A DNA stretch of 64,000 nucleotides from the NCBI GenBank assembly GCA_905178155.1, contig CAJINV010000021.1, positions 106,106-170,105 of the forward strand. The letters are read 5' to 3'. The translations under genes were made by a program, and so were the position numbers. The notes under the pieces were generated by a model. That model had not been told where the DNA came from. It made no database searches and worked only from the letters and a program-made list of their open reading frames with translations. This DNA is from Amoebophrya sp. A120 (lineage: Eukaryota > Sar > Dinophyceae > Syndiniales > Amoebophryaceae). Position 1 is the stretch's first letter. The number at the start of each line of letters is the position of its first letter. Positions 35,281-48,100 of the stretch are shown here, piece after piece.

Positions 35281-38200
35281 ATGGCCGACGACGCCGACGC
35301 AGAGCCCACTGGGGTGTCGGTCACGTTTGAAGTTTCCGTGACCAAGGTCGGCCCCTTCCCAGCCCCCGTGCAGCCCACCGTCAAGCTTTCCGGTGCGTTT
35401 GTCGAGGAGGAAGTGTCTGGACCTTCTCCCCTGCCCGAGGCAAGCGAGGGTGTGGAGAGTCCGGGGTATGAGGTCCTCACGTTTCCGTCCAAGGCTTGCG
35501 CGTCCAATCTGGAACTCTGCGACGCGGCCTGTGCGGGCGGGGGACTGAAGTTAGAGGTGGGCGTGTTCTTCTTGTTGTGTTTCCTAGTGCTAGTCGTTTC
35601 TGTTGCACCATGCCATTCATGATCGGTAATCAATCGTTGTAGTCGGGCTTGTCAAGTTCAGACTCCGTCCCTTTGGATGGACAAGTAGAAAGTCCTCGTA
35701 AACCAATTTCAACATTCTTCATTTGCCTTGCACCTACGTACAACTACAACTACCCACTGCGCAATCAACGAAACAGCTCTTCGATGCCGCGAACGGGGAT
35801 GCGCCACTGCTCGCGGAGCCGCTCGTGGTAAATTTAGAGGCGCTGCTGCAAGAGACTACCGAAGTTACGGTCGAGGCCGCCGTCGTTACCCTCAGCGCCG
35901 ATGTGGACGCAAAATGGGATGACGAAGAGGCGCCGAAGGTAAAAATTTGAAAAGCAGTTGCATATCACGTAGCTAGAGTAGAACTAGCTCACTCATCAGA
36001 CTGCGCATGCAGTAGTTTTATGACAAACAGCACGAAATAAATAAAACAAGCTGCTGGTCGCACAGAAGTGACAGCTCAGCATCCGTTTCCGGCACTTTTG
36101 ACCAAGAAGTACAAGCCCTCAAATGTTGGTCCTCAACCCTATGTCAACATGATCAAAACAGACCCGCGTGCCCACCACCGTGACGCTGCACATCAAAACC
36201 TCTTCCGTCCTGGGCTCCGCAGCCGACGCCTTGCTTTGGAACGTGCTAAAGGTGAAAACGCACCTGAAAGACCCACCCGCCGAGCTGATGAAGTGCAGCA
36301 CGCCCGGGGCCAAGGACGCCCCGGAAATCCACGGGCTGTTCTACTCCATCAACATTCTGGGGGAGGAAGTAGCAGCGAGGAAAAGCATCGAGGCGGTACT
36401 ATTGCTTTTCGTTGGCGGGTCGTGTTTTCGGATTCAGCATATGAAGCTATGACTTTTGTTCTAATGGAGAAGTTACAGGAGTTCTAGTTGCACACCGATC
36501 TTTTTCTTTATGTGGGAAGATAGAAAGTTAAATATTTTTGTATGCTTACAACGGTGTCGACAAATCCAACTGAGAGTAGATAGAGACCTCGGCACCCTGA
36601 AACTTATTGAAACTACTTTAGAACGAGTACAACATCTTCTACATCTACATCAAGATCAAACTACTCAACAGTTCGACGGCGGTCCGGATGGCCCCACGAC
36701 GAAAGACTGGATTCGTCCCGTCGAGCCGGACTTTTGCCGGTACCGGGACGTGGGTTTCATGCGGAAATTACAAGACCTGCTGAACAACGTGGGTGGCACG
36801 TACGTGACCGTTACCGTGTCGCCGGCGGTCGTAGATGACCCCAAGTACAAACCGCCCGCGGAGGTCCCCGCGCTCTGCGACAAATACCGATTCCGGGCCT
36901 ACCTGGACCTCAGGCCGCTGCTGCAGCGGGGCGCCACGGAGCTGGAGGCGGAATGTATCAGTTTTCTGGCTTACTTTCTTAAAACATTGTGGTGCTGGTG
37001 ACATTTTTCAATAACATATGCCCGCCTGCGAGTACATGGACGTCATCTAGAAATAGACCATGACAAGCACACTGACGTCTCTCTGACTCTGTAGTTGGCG
37101 GCAGATCACAATACAGGAGGACACAAGTATATCACCAGGATGGTGTAGGTGTTCGTTGCTGTTCTGTGAAACGATAGCATTGATTAGCTGTGAATTTAGA
37201 AAAAAGCAAGAAAATGAAAATCGCAATACATAACTTCTTCTACAGGCCCACTAGTACAAGCGTCCGGGGATCCTTTTACCGACGGTGAGGGAGCAGAAAT
37301 CACGCCGACCCTATCACTGTCGTTGTCCCTCCGCGTGCCCATTCTTCCGGCGGAGTTGCCGCCACCACCAGAAGTCGCGGACATGGTACAGCGCGTAGTT
37401 TCATATTTGGTTTACTTACTCCTACGTACCGCTAGCCCTAGAATCTAGGGCGATCAAAATCGTGCTGTAGTGTAAGTAGTGCTTCTAGCTGGGCGTCAGT
37501 GCGTCAATGATCCACTTCTAAAAGTAACGTGCGATGTTGATGAAACCGATAAATTTAAATACAGCTGACCCGGCGCGAAGTGACGCAGAAGCTCCGGAGC
37601 GCGGAGAAAGCGCGGGAGGAATTCTTGAAAGCGGTGAAAGACAGTGTTGAACCCGCGAGCAGCTCCTCCTCGGGGCGACGGCCGGAAAAATTGGTCGAAA
37701 TTCGCATACGGGAGGCGTTGATGAAGCAAGTGACAGAGTACGCCAGAAAGAGCTTGAAAGTCGATCCGGATGGGACGGATGCGTTCGTGTCACAGGTAGG
37801 AGTACATAGATAAAAGCACCTGCAGCTACTTGAGCAGATTGTTTTATTGCTCATGCGAGTGTGAAAAGAAGTTGCTTTCACCACCTCGTCCTTCTACGTT
37901 GTAGTCGGCGCATGATTTTCAGGCCAAACTGCACGCGCTTGCTGTGCTCCTGAGTGTAAGAACTAGATGATCCAGCGAAAAGAAAATGTTACCACATTAC
38001 CTTATCAGGTCTTCGCCGAGCTTGCCTCCCAGGTGGTCCCGGACACGCTCCGGGGGCTGAACCTGACCGCCCCCGAGCCCCCGGAGAAGGCGCACGCGTT
38101 GAAAGAAGTCCGCACGCAGCGCGAGGTCTTGGTCCGGAGTCGACGGCTCCTGCAAGAAGCCGAGCTGTGCGGGAACTGGAAAACGGCGGCCAATTTTTGG

Positions 38201-41200
38201 CACCAAATTCTCGCGATCGAGAAGACCGAGGCTGCGGGGTGGCTGGACTACGGGAAGTTCCTGCAGCGCGTCGGCGGGAAATCGGAAGCCGCGGAGTTCG
38301 CGGTTCGGAAGGCGGTGTCTTTAACCAGCAGCGCCTCCTCTTCTTCCTCCTCCAGTACGGGGCCGAACAACGAACAGCAGGTCACCGTCCGCGAGGGAAA
38401 ACTCATGCTGGTCGCGTTACTGCTGGACCGGAGGCGATTATCCCACGAAAAAACTGTTTCACTGTGATGATTTTGCAAGATTTGCATCACAAGTTTGTTA
38501 CACATGACACTGAAAATTTGTCATGCGCGCTTCCCAACGGAAAACTCGCTTGAAAATCCAGTGTCTTGCAAGTGTAGCAAGACAAATAGAAATAGTCCTG
38601 TGTTGCATTTTCTGCATCAAAAACAGTTTTTTCTTGCGATAGCGATTTCAAGACGCGGAAAAAATGCTGGTCGAGATGTCGGAGGGGACGTTGTTCGGGC
38701 GCCACCACTATCAAATGTAAAAATGTCTGGGTCTGGAAGAATGCAACTTGTCATGCTGCATTTGGATTCCAGAAAAATCAGTATTGTATGAGTACCAAAA
38801 GGAATGTAATTTTTGCTACGCGGAGAGGGCATTTGTCATGCGGAATAGGCATCAAGAAGCTCTCAAAAAATCTGTGCTGCTAGGGCATGCATCACAGACA
38901 TCAGGGCTCATCCAAAACGTGCATGACAAGTGTCAGAATCTTCCAGACCCAGACATTTTTACATTTGATAACCACCAGATGGTCAACTTTCTGCGGGGGA
39001 TCTGCGCGTACCTCAGCAAAAACGACGTGGAGGCGGGGCAAAACTGGTTCGTGCTCGCAACGAAGCCCAAGGAGTGGTTCCGGGGCCTGCACAGCGAGGA
39101 AAAAATGAATATGAACTGCAAAACCTCCTGGATTTTCGTACTAATTCCAATACAGCAAGAACAGCATAGGCGTAGAAGCTGTACCTTTCTCGCCTGAATC
39201 TGCATGGTGACAAAGTCCATGTTTCCGCTTGCGAAAATTTCTCATGCGATCATTCCCATTAGTACGATGGCCGATACTTTTGCAATGCATAATGCTGGAA
39301 AAGCTGCAACTCTTCCTGTCCGCCGGGGATGCCATGAGCACAGTGACGGGAACGGGGGTATAGAGGAGTCACTTGAAGAATTGCTACAATGTCCTGGTGT
39401 CCTATGTCTTTGCCCGTGAGAGGTAAAAAGTGTGAGTAGAACAAACCTAGTACAACGCTTCGCATGGTGCGCGTACTGCTCCATAAGCAAGACCAAGGAG
39501 ATCAATATGATCATGAAGAGCATGGCCTGAATATTCTATATCTAAAACTCTACTTTATTTTATCAGACCCAGCTCTCCAGTCAAGCGACCGGCATTTTCG
39601 GTGCGGATTCCATTTCGTCAAGTAGTTCTGGTACTAAGCCCTCGCTGGAGGCAAGCAACCCATTGGTTGTGGCCTTGGAAAAACTTTTGGACTTCGGCTG
39701 CGCCCGGCTCGTTTTCACGATTTTGGATACGGCGGAATTGAGGAACGTGGTCTCGTTCGGCCACGACGGCTTGCGGGAGGTAATAGAAGCGGAGTGCTAC
39801 ATGCTGCAGCACGACCTGCCAGCGGCAAAGAAAGTGCTGCAAGCCGTGACGACCGAAGTGGTGGAGGTAAGTACTATTGGCGGGATTTTTAGTGCAGCAG
39901 AACTTCTACTCGTGGGTGGTTCATCGTCTGGATGTGCTGATGCTTGTTGATCTTGATGTCTAATATAGCCTTTGCTGAGGCTTTTGTGAGATGATCTTCT
40001 AAATCAAAGCATGGAAATCGAAATCAATACGAAGCCACTCATCTTTATCGTTTCACAGCCCGGAGTCGACTGTGCGCGGTGCCGCATCCTGGGCGAGGCC
40101 CTTTTCCGCTTGGGAGAATTTGAGGAAGCTTTGCAATTTCTCGCAACCGCAATTGAATCCGAAGCATTTCGACCAGAAGTGTTTGTCTCCGTCTTTATCA
40201 GGCTGGGGCACTGCTATTTGCTGCAAGGGGAATACGAGCATGCAAGGACGGTATTGATTCACTGAGTAGATTTGTACTCGGCTTGGAAATGCTGGAAATG
40301 CAAGTCGTGCGAGGTGAGCAACTGCAACACGACATTAGTGTTTTGCCGTACTTTAGAACTACAATAAAGCAGCTGTAATTTTTCATCTTGCCCCGGTGAA
40401 TTTGCATGGTAATTTTGCAGCTTTCTGGTCTTACGGTTGTGCCGTGTGCGCAAATAGAGACGTGTGTATACAATAAAAAAATCTGCTTCACTATCCAGGT
40501 TTTCCTTCAGAGCGTGCGCATTGGTGCCACTTCGGAAGCCTGGGTTGGTCTCGCCTTCAGCAGTTACCGGCAGGATCAGATCCCCGCGGCGTACGAGGCC
40601 CTGCGAGAGGCCTTGTGGCTCGACGACGAGAGACCGGATACCTGGGCGTTCTTGACGCTGGTGCATTTACGGTATAACGTATTAAAGGCCGGGCCCGGGC
40701 GTTGATGTATGTATGTTCCACCTGTAGCTGACATAGGCATTGGAAGATGCATCGTGAGGTTCTTCGCATCGAGCTTTTCATACGACATCGGCATTTTAAC
40801 TTCGGATCACGCTGTCCATGAATAATACAAAGAACCATCTTAATCTTTTACTTCTATCAGGCTCGGAAACTTGCTCCAAGCCGACGACTGTTTCCGGCAC
40901 ACGCTGTATTACACCAGCAGCACCATGTCGGACGAACTTCTGCTCGAGCTTGGCGTGGAGTTTCTCAAGTCTGAGGAGCACGAGTCGGGGCCGTACCGCG
41001 CGGAGTGCGCAGCGAGGACGGCGCTGGCGATTCGCGAGACAGGGCAGGCTCACGAGGTGCTCGCGGATTCGTTATCTGTGCAAGAGCAGTACGAAAAGGC
41101 GGTGCTGGAGTACGGCATCGCGATCCGGCTATTCTATGATCAGCCGGAGCATCGGCAAAACCTTGTGGACAAGGCACTGCACTTGACCGACGAGATACTG

Positions 41201-41335
41201 CACGACGCACCGTTGGCGGAATCGGTGCACATAGCGGAAAAAATGGCGGCGGCACACGCAGCGGACATCGCGAAAAAGATGGGGGGCGAAGGGGCCGGGG
41301 GAGACGGAGCAGGTGGTATCGCGGTGGGGGCGTGA
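35281..41335 (+). CDS. CFAP70/TTC18-like flagellar TPR protein
   Basis: Deduced exons start at 35281, 35777, 36162, 36672, 37246, 37565, 37923, 38009, 38642/7, 38976, 39292, 39364, 39581, 40059, 40499 and 40861. They sum to 3,216 nt, or 1,071 aa, close to the usual length of CFAP70. The N-terminal half is beta-rich, with repeated VxVTFEVSVT, VEAAVVTLSADV and TTVTLHIKTSS segments. The C-terminal half is tetratricopeptide-like (ILGEALFRLGEFEEALQFL, then AWVGLAFSSYRQ, then GVEFLKSEEHESGPYRAEC). CFAP70 is an axonemal protein with this organisation, associated with outer dynein arms, which fits a flagellated stage. Eleven introns are plain GT-AG, three are introners, and one 21-nt interval (39343-39363) is a proposed mini-intron. 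Exon 37923-37955 is only 33 nt. The start is the first ATG (AAAATGGCC). Orthology is inferred from architecture. Confidence 0.65.
38439..38641. mobile_element. Introner element with AAAAAACTGTTT TIRs (CFAP70-like gene)
   Basis: The 203-bp element starts TATCCCACGAAAAAACTGTT and ends AACAGTTTTTTCTTGCGATA. The perfect TSD GCGAT is at 38434-38438 and 38642-38646. Removal gives LLLDRRRFQDAEKML, continuous with the TPR helices. The interior holds TTTGTCATGCGC, the motif shared with other introners. Confidence 0.9.
38709..38970 (+). mobile_element. Introner element, family 1 copy 2 (CFAP70-like gene)
   Basis: 262 bp with TIRs TATCAAATGTAAAAATGTCT and the inverse. The perfect TSD ACCAC is at 38704-38708 and 38971-38975. 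Removal gives TLFGRHHQMVNFLRG in frame. No position in the repeat yields GT-AG. It is the same orientation and clearly homologous along its length to the copies at 9889 and 47453. Only a 67-bp exon separates it from the introner at 38439. Confidence 0.92.
39110..39291. mobile_element. Introner element with short TIRs (CFAP70-like gene)
   Basis: The 182-bp element starts TATGAACTGCAAAA and ends TTTTGCAATGCATA. Flanking pentamers are ATGAA and ATGCT (three of five match). Removal gives SEEKMLEKLQLF (or KMKEKLQLF if the left copy is kept). The interior holds CTGCATGGTGACAAAG. Confidence 0.8.
39343..39363 (+). other. Candidate 21-nt GT-AG mini-intron
   Basis: The CFAP70-like reading frame meets a TAG at 39361-39363, yet the same frame continues with helix-like coding sequence (LKNCYNVLVSYVFARE) to a GT-AG junction at 39423. 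The 21 bases from 39343 begin GT, end AG, are a multiple of three, and include the stop. Removing them leaves the frame intact. The alternative is a readthrough stop, a sequencing error or a different local exon. Confidence 0.4.
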
Positions 41336-42160
41336 TTAAAGCTTTTTGCGCTCGTCGGTGTAGTTCAAGGTCGTAACTGCGCTTCTTTGTAAAAATGTAG
41401 CACACTTCTACGCAAATTAACAACGGAAAAAGTGTCAATAACACCAAAAGATAGAATAGAACCGAACCATTATTAACATTGAAAGTAGAAAATCACCTTG
41501 TCGTGTCAACATTTGGAAAAGTTGCAAAAATCCAAAATTTAGATATAGATTAGATTGCGCGCCATGGAAAATCCGCTCGTCACATCCAGGTTGTGATGGA
41601 GGATGTGAAATTGATTTGGTCAAGATTTGTTGCAAAAGAACAGTGACGGAAAACATGTACCAATGGCAAGAAGAAAGTCTGCTCTCTTCGAGAAGGTAGA
41701 CCGAGGATGACGAAAGGTGGGACGGCGAAAGAACGCCAGGACGGGAGAGCGCCAAAGGTGAGTCTGCGCCACATCTCGTCGTCATCTCCCGTGCTGCACC
41801 ACATCGGGATATGAATTCGTTGCCACGGCGTCTTGGTCTTTCTCTTGCTCTTGTTCTGGTTGCTCGGTCGCGCGTCTTACTTCCGCAGCTCATCTGAAGG
41901 CTTCGGTCGAGTCGTGGTTCTTCTTGCAGATTCAAAAATGCCAAAAAATGCCACTGTGGTGGTACTATCTATTGCGAAAGTTTTACATTGCACCATCTTC
42001 AAGATCAAACTGAAGCTCAGGAAAAGGGAACCGTATCGCAGTGCTTCCGCTTTGTAGATTTTGCTTGAAGTTGTACTTCATTGTTTTTTCTTAGGACGCT
42101 AAAGTAAGAAGATACTTCGTCAGTCTACTACTGTATTGAGAATATCAGAAGCACAAGAAG
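41336..42160. other. AT-rich spacer
   Basis: AT-rich sequence between the CFAP70-like stop and the PH-protein start. A moderately GC-rich patch at 41700-41900 has short ORFs on both strands but no coherent coding signal. Confidence 0.55.
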
Positions 42161-45100
42161 ATGCAATACGTGGAGTACGAGGGTTGGCTGCAGCAGCGCT
42201 CGCACCATGTTGGCCGGTGGAAACGGCGCTACTTCGTTTTGTTTGAAACCGGTGAGTATGAATTGCAAAAGTATGAGCAGTGTCGTCGTAGGTAAGCAGC
42301 ATTAGCATGACAAAGACGAAAGGAGACGATTTCGTGCGTCTGATCGACACCCTCGGGAATGAGATTTGCATGATTGCGATTCCTATGAATGGTGCGATAC
42401 TTTTGCGCAGGATGGCGAGCTGTGCTACTGGCGGTATCGACCGGAGGTAGAAAAGGAGGAAATTCGGGAAAAACGGATTTCTGCAGGCTCTTCTTGTAGC
42501 GACGGGGAAGGTCATGATGGAAGTAGAGAGGATGTCGAGCAGAGCATGATGAACAACAGCACACAGTCGCAAGCAGATGAAACCGCTGGCATTGTCACAG
42601 AAGATACAAAATGCGCGGCACCAGCAGCCCGAGGTACGCATGAAGATGGAGAGACCGACAGTCGTGCTGAAACTGATCCCTGCACCAGCACAAGGAGACA
42701 TCAAAGTACGTCCACAGTGATGAATGAAGACGACGAGGCTCATCTTCACGAAAACAAGGAACGCGACGAGCACACGTCGTCGACCAAGAACATCAGACCA
42801 ACCACCTCCCCCACCACGACCATCGCAACCACGAAGGCCACCCTCTCCCCCTCGCTCCTGCTGGAAAAATTCCGCATCCGGCGGCAGTACAAGAAAGCGC
42901 CGAAGGGGGTGATTGACTTGCGGGAAAAAAACATCAGTCTGATCGTGCCGCCGAGGGAGTTAGCCGACACGAATCACTTGTGCAGCTTGGACAATTTCGT
43001 GGCAACCCAGTTCCAGCCGGTCAAGAATTGGCTCGGAAAAACGCTGGCGGACGTGTTTCATCTGCGAGCAGGAAAAGGGGCAGCGCGTCGCCACCTGGAG
43101 GGACGAGATGAGGTCGAAAAGGTGCTTCGGAGGACGAGGTTGAACAAAGGAAGTGTCGCAGTGCCAGGAGGTTGCAACAAAGAGAACCAAGATCCACCAG
43201 GATCGGCGACGAAGCGGAAGTCGCGGTTTCTCGTTGATGTCCAAAGCCAGGAAATTGAGCAAGCTCGCGGCACGTTTTTGCTGGAGACAGCTGCAAGAGG
43301 GAGGACCGACTCTGGTGGAGGGGGTCTTGTTGTATCTGCGCGGAATAAAAAGGCCGCGCTTTCTACATCTACTGCCGGCAAGAAGCGAGCGTCCGAAATC
43401 AAGAAGCGTAACTCCACCCAGCCGTTGCTTGTCGAGGGCGATGAGCAGCTTTCTGTACTCGATAAGGAGGTGGACAACAGAACCAAGAGCCGCGTCGATA
43501 TCCCGCTTGAGGATTTTCTTTTGAAAACGCAAAACCGAGACAGCACAGAAAGTGCCACTTGTTCCAGACGAACTATGCAGAGAAACAACAAAATAGCCGG
43601 GCGTAGACACACCACCTTCTTCGCCGATCCCGAGGAAGAAGCGTGTTTTGCAGATTTGCTTTCGGAAGACGACGAAACTGACTTCGACGAAAATTCTGCA
43701 GCTTTCGATGCAGGTGAAGATAACCTCCATGTCCGCGCCGCCACTACCTTGCTCGAGGAACAAACTAGCGACGGAACAAATGCAAGGGGGACCACGACGA
43801 TCATAACGAAGGCACGAGACGAAAGCAGGACCACACGACAAGAAAAAGAAATACGTCATACTTCCGCCCGCACAACCACGCAAGACGTCTGCACAACTAC
43901 CAGTAGTGCGACGAGTCCCGTTGTACCAGAATCCCCCTACGCTCCGGCGTCTTGCCTACTGGAGGCGCTGGCCGAAGCGTCGAGGCAGCAGCAGAAAAGT
44001 GGTACCGACCCGGCCATGATGTACAATCGAAGGCGGACGGCGGACTACAGCGGCAGCCAGTTGAGGCAAAGCAGCAAGACAAGAGCATTGCAAAGTGGGA
44101 CCACAACTTGCGGTGCTAGTGCCGGTGAAGCTCCTCTCGACGATAGTACTCAACATCTTGCTCGAAATGGAAATCCAAAACAAAGCGAAGGCAGCACGAC
44201 AGCGGTTCTTGATCACCGAGAAAGTAGTTCTTGTGCACTACAACCGTCAACCTCGTCCGCATTAAACGTAAATCGACTTTCGACTCGCTACAATTACTTT
44301 CTCACCATCGTCCGCGCCGGTTCGAAGTACGACGAAGAGTTTATGTGCACCACGAAACAATTGCGGAACAATTGGTTTCTCCACCTGAATCGGTGCATTC
44401 GGTCGGCGGGGGTGGGGGGCTGCGAGTCGACCACAAGATTACGCGAAGTAGATGGCCGCTTTTCACCGCCTGACCGTGTGAAGAAGCTGAAAGAAACGCC
44501 GAACGAGAAGGAAGGTGATGCTAACCGGGGGACCATTATGGGGAGTCGGCTGAAAAACATTTCCCCAGGGGACGCTGCCCAGGCAAAGGGTGGTCATGAA
44601 AGGATGCAGGATGAGCAAGCTGACGTAACATTTGCAGCACATGTGCCGGAAAGTGCTACAGCAACCGCCGCGGGTCCTCGCTCTCGCGTGTCTACTCTCC
44701 AAGAAAAGAAAACCATTCCATCGACGCCCGCAGTGAAGCTTCGCAAGCCGCTAATTCTCCTTAATCGTTCTCAGTTTCTGGTTGCGCTGGAAGCGAAACG
44801 AAGACGAAAGGATATTAGGAAAGAAGTACAACAATACCTCTCTCTGCCCGAAGCACCGGAGCACCACCTGTTTTTCGCGACGTGCCAGTGCAAGATCCCT
44901 TTGGAAAAGAAGTACTCTGCGAAGCACAGCACTTTTGTGCACTTGAGAAACAAGCTGGCACGGACGACGGATATCACTCTGAAGCGAATCAGCATGACGA
45001 CCACGGGAACAAGTCTTGGAGCGACAGAAAAGGTACTGAAGCATCAACCACAAGAACCAGCAAGAACTGTAGCGACAACCACAACCACCGCTCCTCCCCG

Positions 45101-48100
45101 GGCCCTGCTCCAACTCCCGCAGGAAGGAGAGGCTCCCCGTACTACCGCTCTACAACGCGGTAAAAACAGCACCACGCGTCCTCGTCCGAGCGTGATGCGA
45201 CGAACCACGACGACGCAACAGCCGCAGCATCCCGGCCGCCGCAAAACTGTCCATTTTGCGCCAGCAACCGCGGTGGAGGAGGTGGTCTTTGAAGGAGGGG
45301 AAAGCCCGCCGGGGCTTTTATCGCAAAGTGCGTCCTCAAGTTCTGCGTCGTCTTTATTCCAAGAAACTGTCGCGAATCACCATCCCTCACCGCAGTCGCG
45401 CTCGCCACAGATTCAGACTTCTCCTCCTACAACTGCAGAAGCAGGGGGAACCGGAACTGTTTCCCAAAACTGCGCAGCGACGAGAAGAAGTTCTGCAAGG
45501 AAGCCGCTGAAACGCCGCAACACGATGCATTCAACGCAGGATCTGTCGCGGTCGTCGGTGAGAGTGGACGACTTCCGGTTAGATGGAGAAGATGAAACGG
45601 AGAATAGCTCGTGGTCTTGCGAAAATGTTGAGCAACGTCCCCGCGAGGAGGAGAGGTTCTACAACAACGGTTGTAATATCAACAACAGTAACGGAAGCCG
45701 CAGACTCACATCTCACTACATCGACGCGAACAAGACCATGCTATCTGATAAGGATAACAAAAGAACATCACGCATGCAGGAAGGCAATCTAGAAGAAGAA
45801 GATCAGGATGAAGATCAAGGGGTCTCCTACTCGGCCCGGTATGTCTTCTTGATCAGTGAGCGGCGGCTCGTGGCGAAGAAGAACAACCGCAATGAAGATT
45901 TCTTGAAAAGCCACAAGAAAGGCCACGGAAATATTAGACGGAGGTCAAGTAAGAACCTGTTTTGCGGAAACAAGGCAGATTTCTGGCCTGAGCTGAGCTC
46001 GCTCCTTGATGAGGGAAGAAGTAGCACTTCATCTCCGCCCGGGCGCCGCCGGTCTGCTTCCGCGGGGCTGTGTGAAGAGTACGCAAGCGCCGCTCGGGTA
46101 GTTCAACTAGGAGCTACCGAGAGACAGGAAGAGAACTTGCTTCTTGGCTCGACGAAGACAACTTCTACTCGTCGCCGCAGGAGCAGGAGCGACGCAGGAG
46201 AATGTCGCGGAACAACAACCTTCGAGGACTTTGGGGAAGAACAAGAAGATTTTTCCGAAAGTAGCTCAGACGCAACTTCTTTCGACTTGCGCGCCAACGT
46301 GCTCTTTCTCTTCGACCCGGCTGCGCCCGCGTGGGAAGACGTAGCCTGTGATAAAATCCCCGATCCTAGCACTACCAGCATCGCTGGTCTTCAAGAAAGT
46401 GCTGAAAGTGGAGACGGAAAATTTTCTCGTTGTGAAGCAGGCGCAAGTTCGAGACATTTTTATCCTTCAAACCGCGCGTCCGCTTTCCTCGACTGCAGCA
46501 GGGGAGAAGCCTCCGAGAGTATACTTAGACCATCAACTTCAGCAGGTTTCCGCGCAGCTGTGCGGAGTTCGATGCGGCGGTTGACAAATCGCACCAGCAT
46601 GTTGATGCCGAAGTTTTCCGTCGTGGAAAGCGAGATAGAAGATTTTGCTGACGGTGCAGCGGCAGCGAAAATGAACCGGTCTCGCTTCACGAAGCAGTTT
46701 TCCCAGGAACAACAAGGCGACGGTGGTGTATTTGGCAAGGAGATGAGGGATTATGACAGTGCAGCTTCTGCAGCAGAGGCTCGTGCTCTTCCCAAAGAAA
46801 AGCATCCTGCTTGCGGCATTCCGACGGGAGGACTACAGGCCCATGGTGTTGGGAAACCGAAACGAAGTACTCCTGTTGTCGCACGTACCATCCCGGTAGA
46901 GGCGATCCTGAACTTGACGTCCTACCAGGAAAACGGTGATTTCATGCTGAAGATTTGCTTCCGACGGGGACGAGCCGACGAGGACAAGGACCGACACCTT
47001 CAACACAGAGATGATCATAGGGATCATGCCCAGAACGAAAAGGAAAACCATCACAACCATGTCGAACAAGATTCGGTCTCCCTCTCCTTTCCCACCGAGA
47101 AAGACCGCGAAGGCCTCCGGTTCGCGCTGTGGGAGAGTCACAACGCCGTGCACGCGAGGAGGGAGAAACGCGAGTGTTTCACGTCCGGCGAAATTCTGTC
47201 GCACTTCGATTATTCGCGCTCGAACAACGAGGACGAGCACCGTTCGACGATCCAGCATTTCTGGATCCAGAACTGCTTCCCAGTTATTAATACAGACCTG
47301 CAACAGCAGCAAGTGCAAGACGCAAGCAATGCAGGCGCTTCACCTGCTGATGCTGGTGCACGTCCTACGACACCCGTTCCTGGCTCCTCGGCCGCGCCTA
47401 GTAGTACCACGACTACAAACGCAACAAGCAGCTTTTGTTCCTGGCTTCCCACTATCAAATGCAAAAATGTCTGGGTCTGGAAAGTTGGAATTTGTGATGC
47501 TAACTTTGGATTCTAAAAAAATCTGTATTGCATGACCAGCAAGAGGAGTCAAGTTTGTGCTACGCGAGGAGGGCATTTGTCATGCGGAAATGGCATCAGG
47601 AAGCCTTCTAAAAATATGTGATGCTGGGTCATGCACTACAAACATCATGGGTCATGCCAGACAAGCATGACAAACCTTGCATTCTTCCAGACGCAGACAT
47701 TTTTACATTTCATACCCACGGTTTTTCTTCGCTACGGCGGCAGCGCAACCTCTGTCCGCCAAGTGCTTGCAAGGGTCGTGGAAGACGTTGACTTCGCGGA
47801 ACGAATGATGGAGGATGTTTTCTTCACGAAGATCTCATCAGAGATGAACAAGAACTCTGCTTGTACCACTATCAATGCAAAACAAGGCCAAGGCGGGGAA
47901 GAAGGTAAAAAAGCAGGAGAGGAAAACGAAAACGAAAATTCTGCCCGTACTCAACATCCGCTCTTCGGTGCGACAAGCATCGTAGATTTGCTGAAAATCA
48001 GCTGGCGAAGCAACCGAAAAGACATCGTGGAAACGGTCGCGGAGGAGCTCGTGACGCCCTTCATCGAGTTCCTGGTTCTCGCACACGCGGTCGCTTTTGG

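Noticed and set aside
42252-42410. Canonical GT-AG intron at the start of the PH gene
   Set aside because: It shifts the PH reading frame; removal of the TIR-bounded element plus one pentamer keeps it.
47460-47516. C-terminal peptide CKNVWVWK as a shared protein motif
   Set aside because: It is the translated TIR of family 1 introners, not a real protein end; the same peptide appears wherever the element interrupts that frame.
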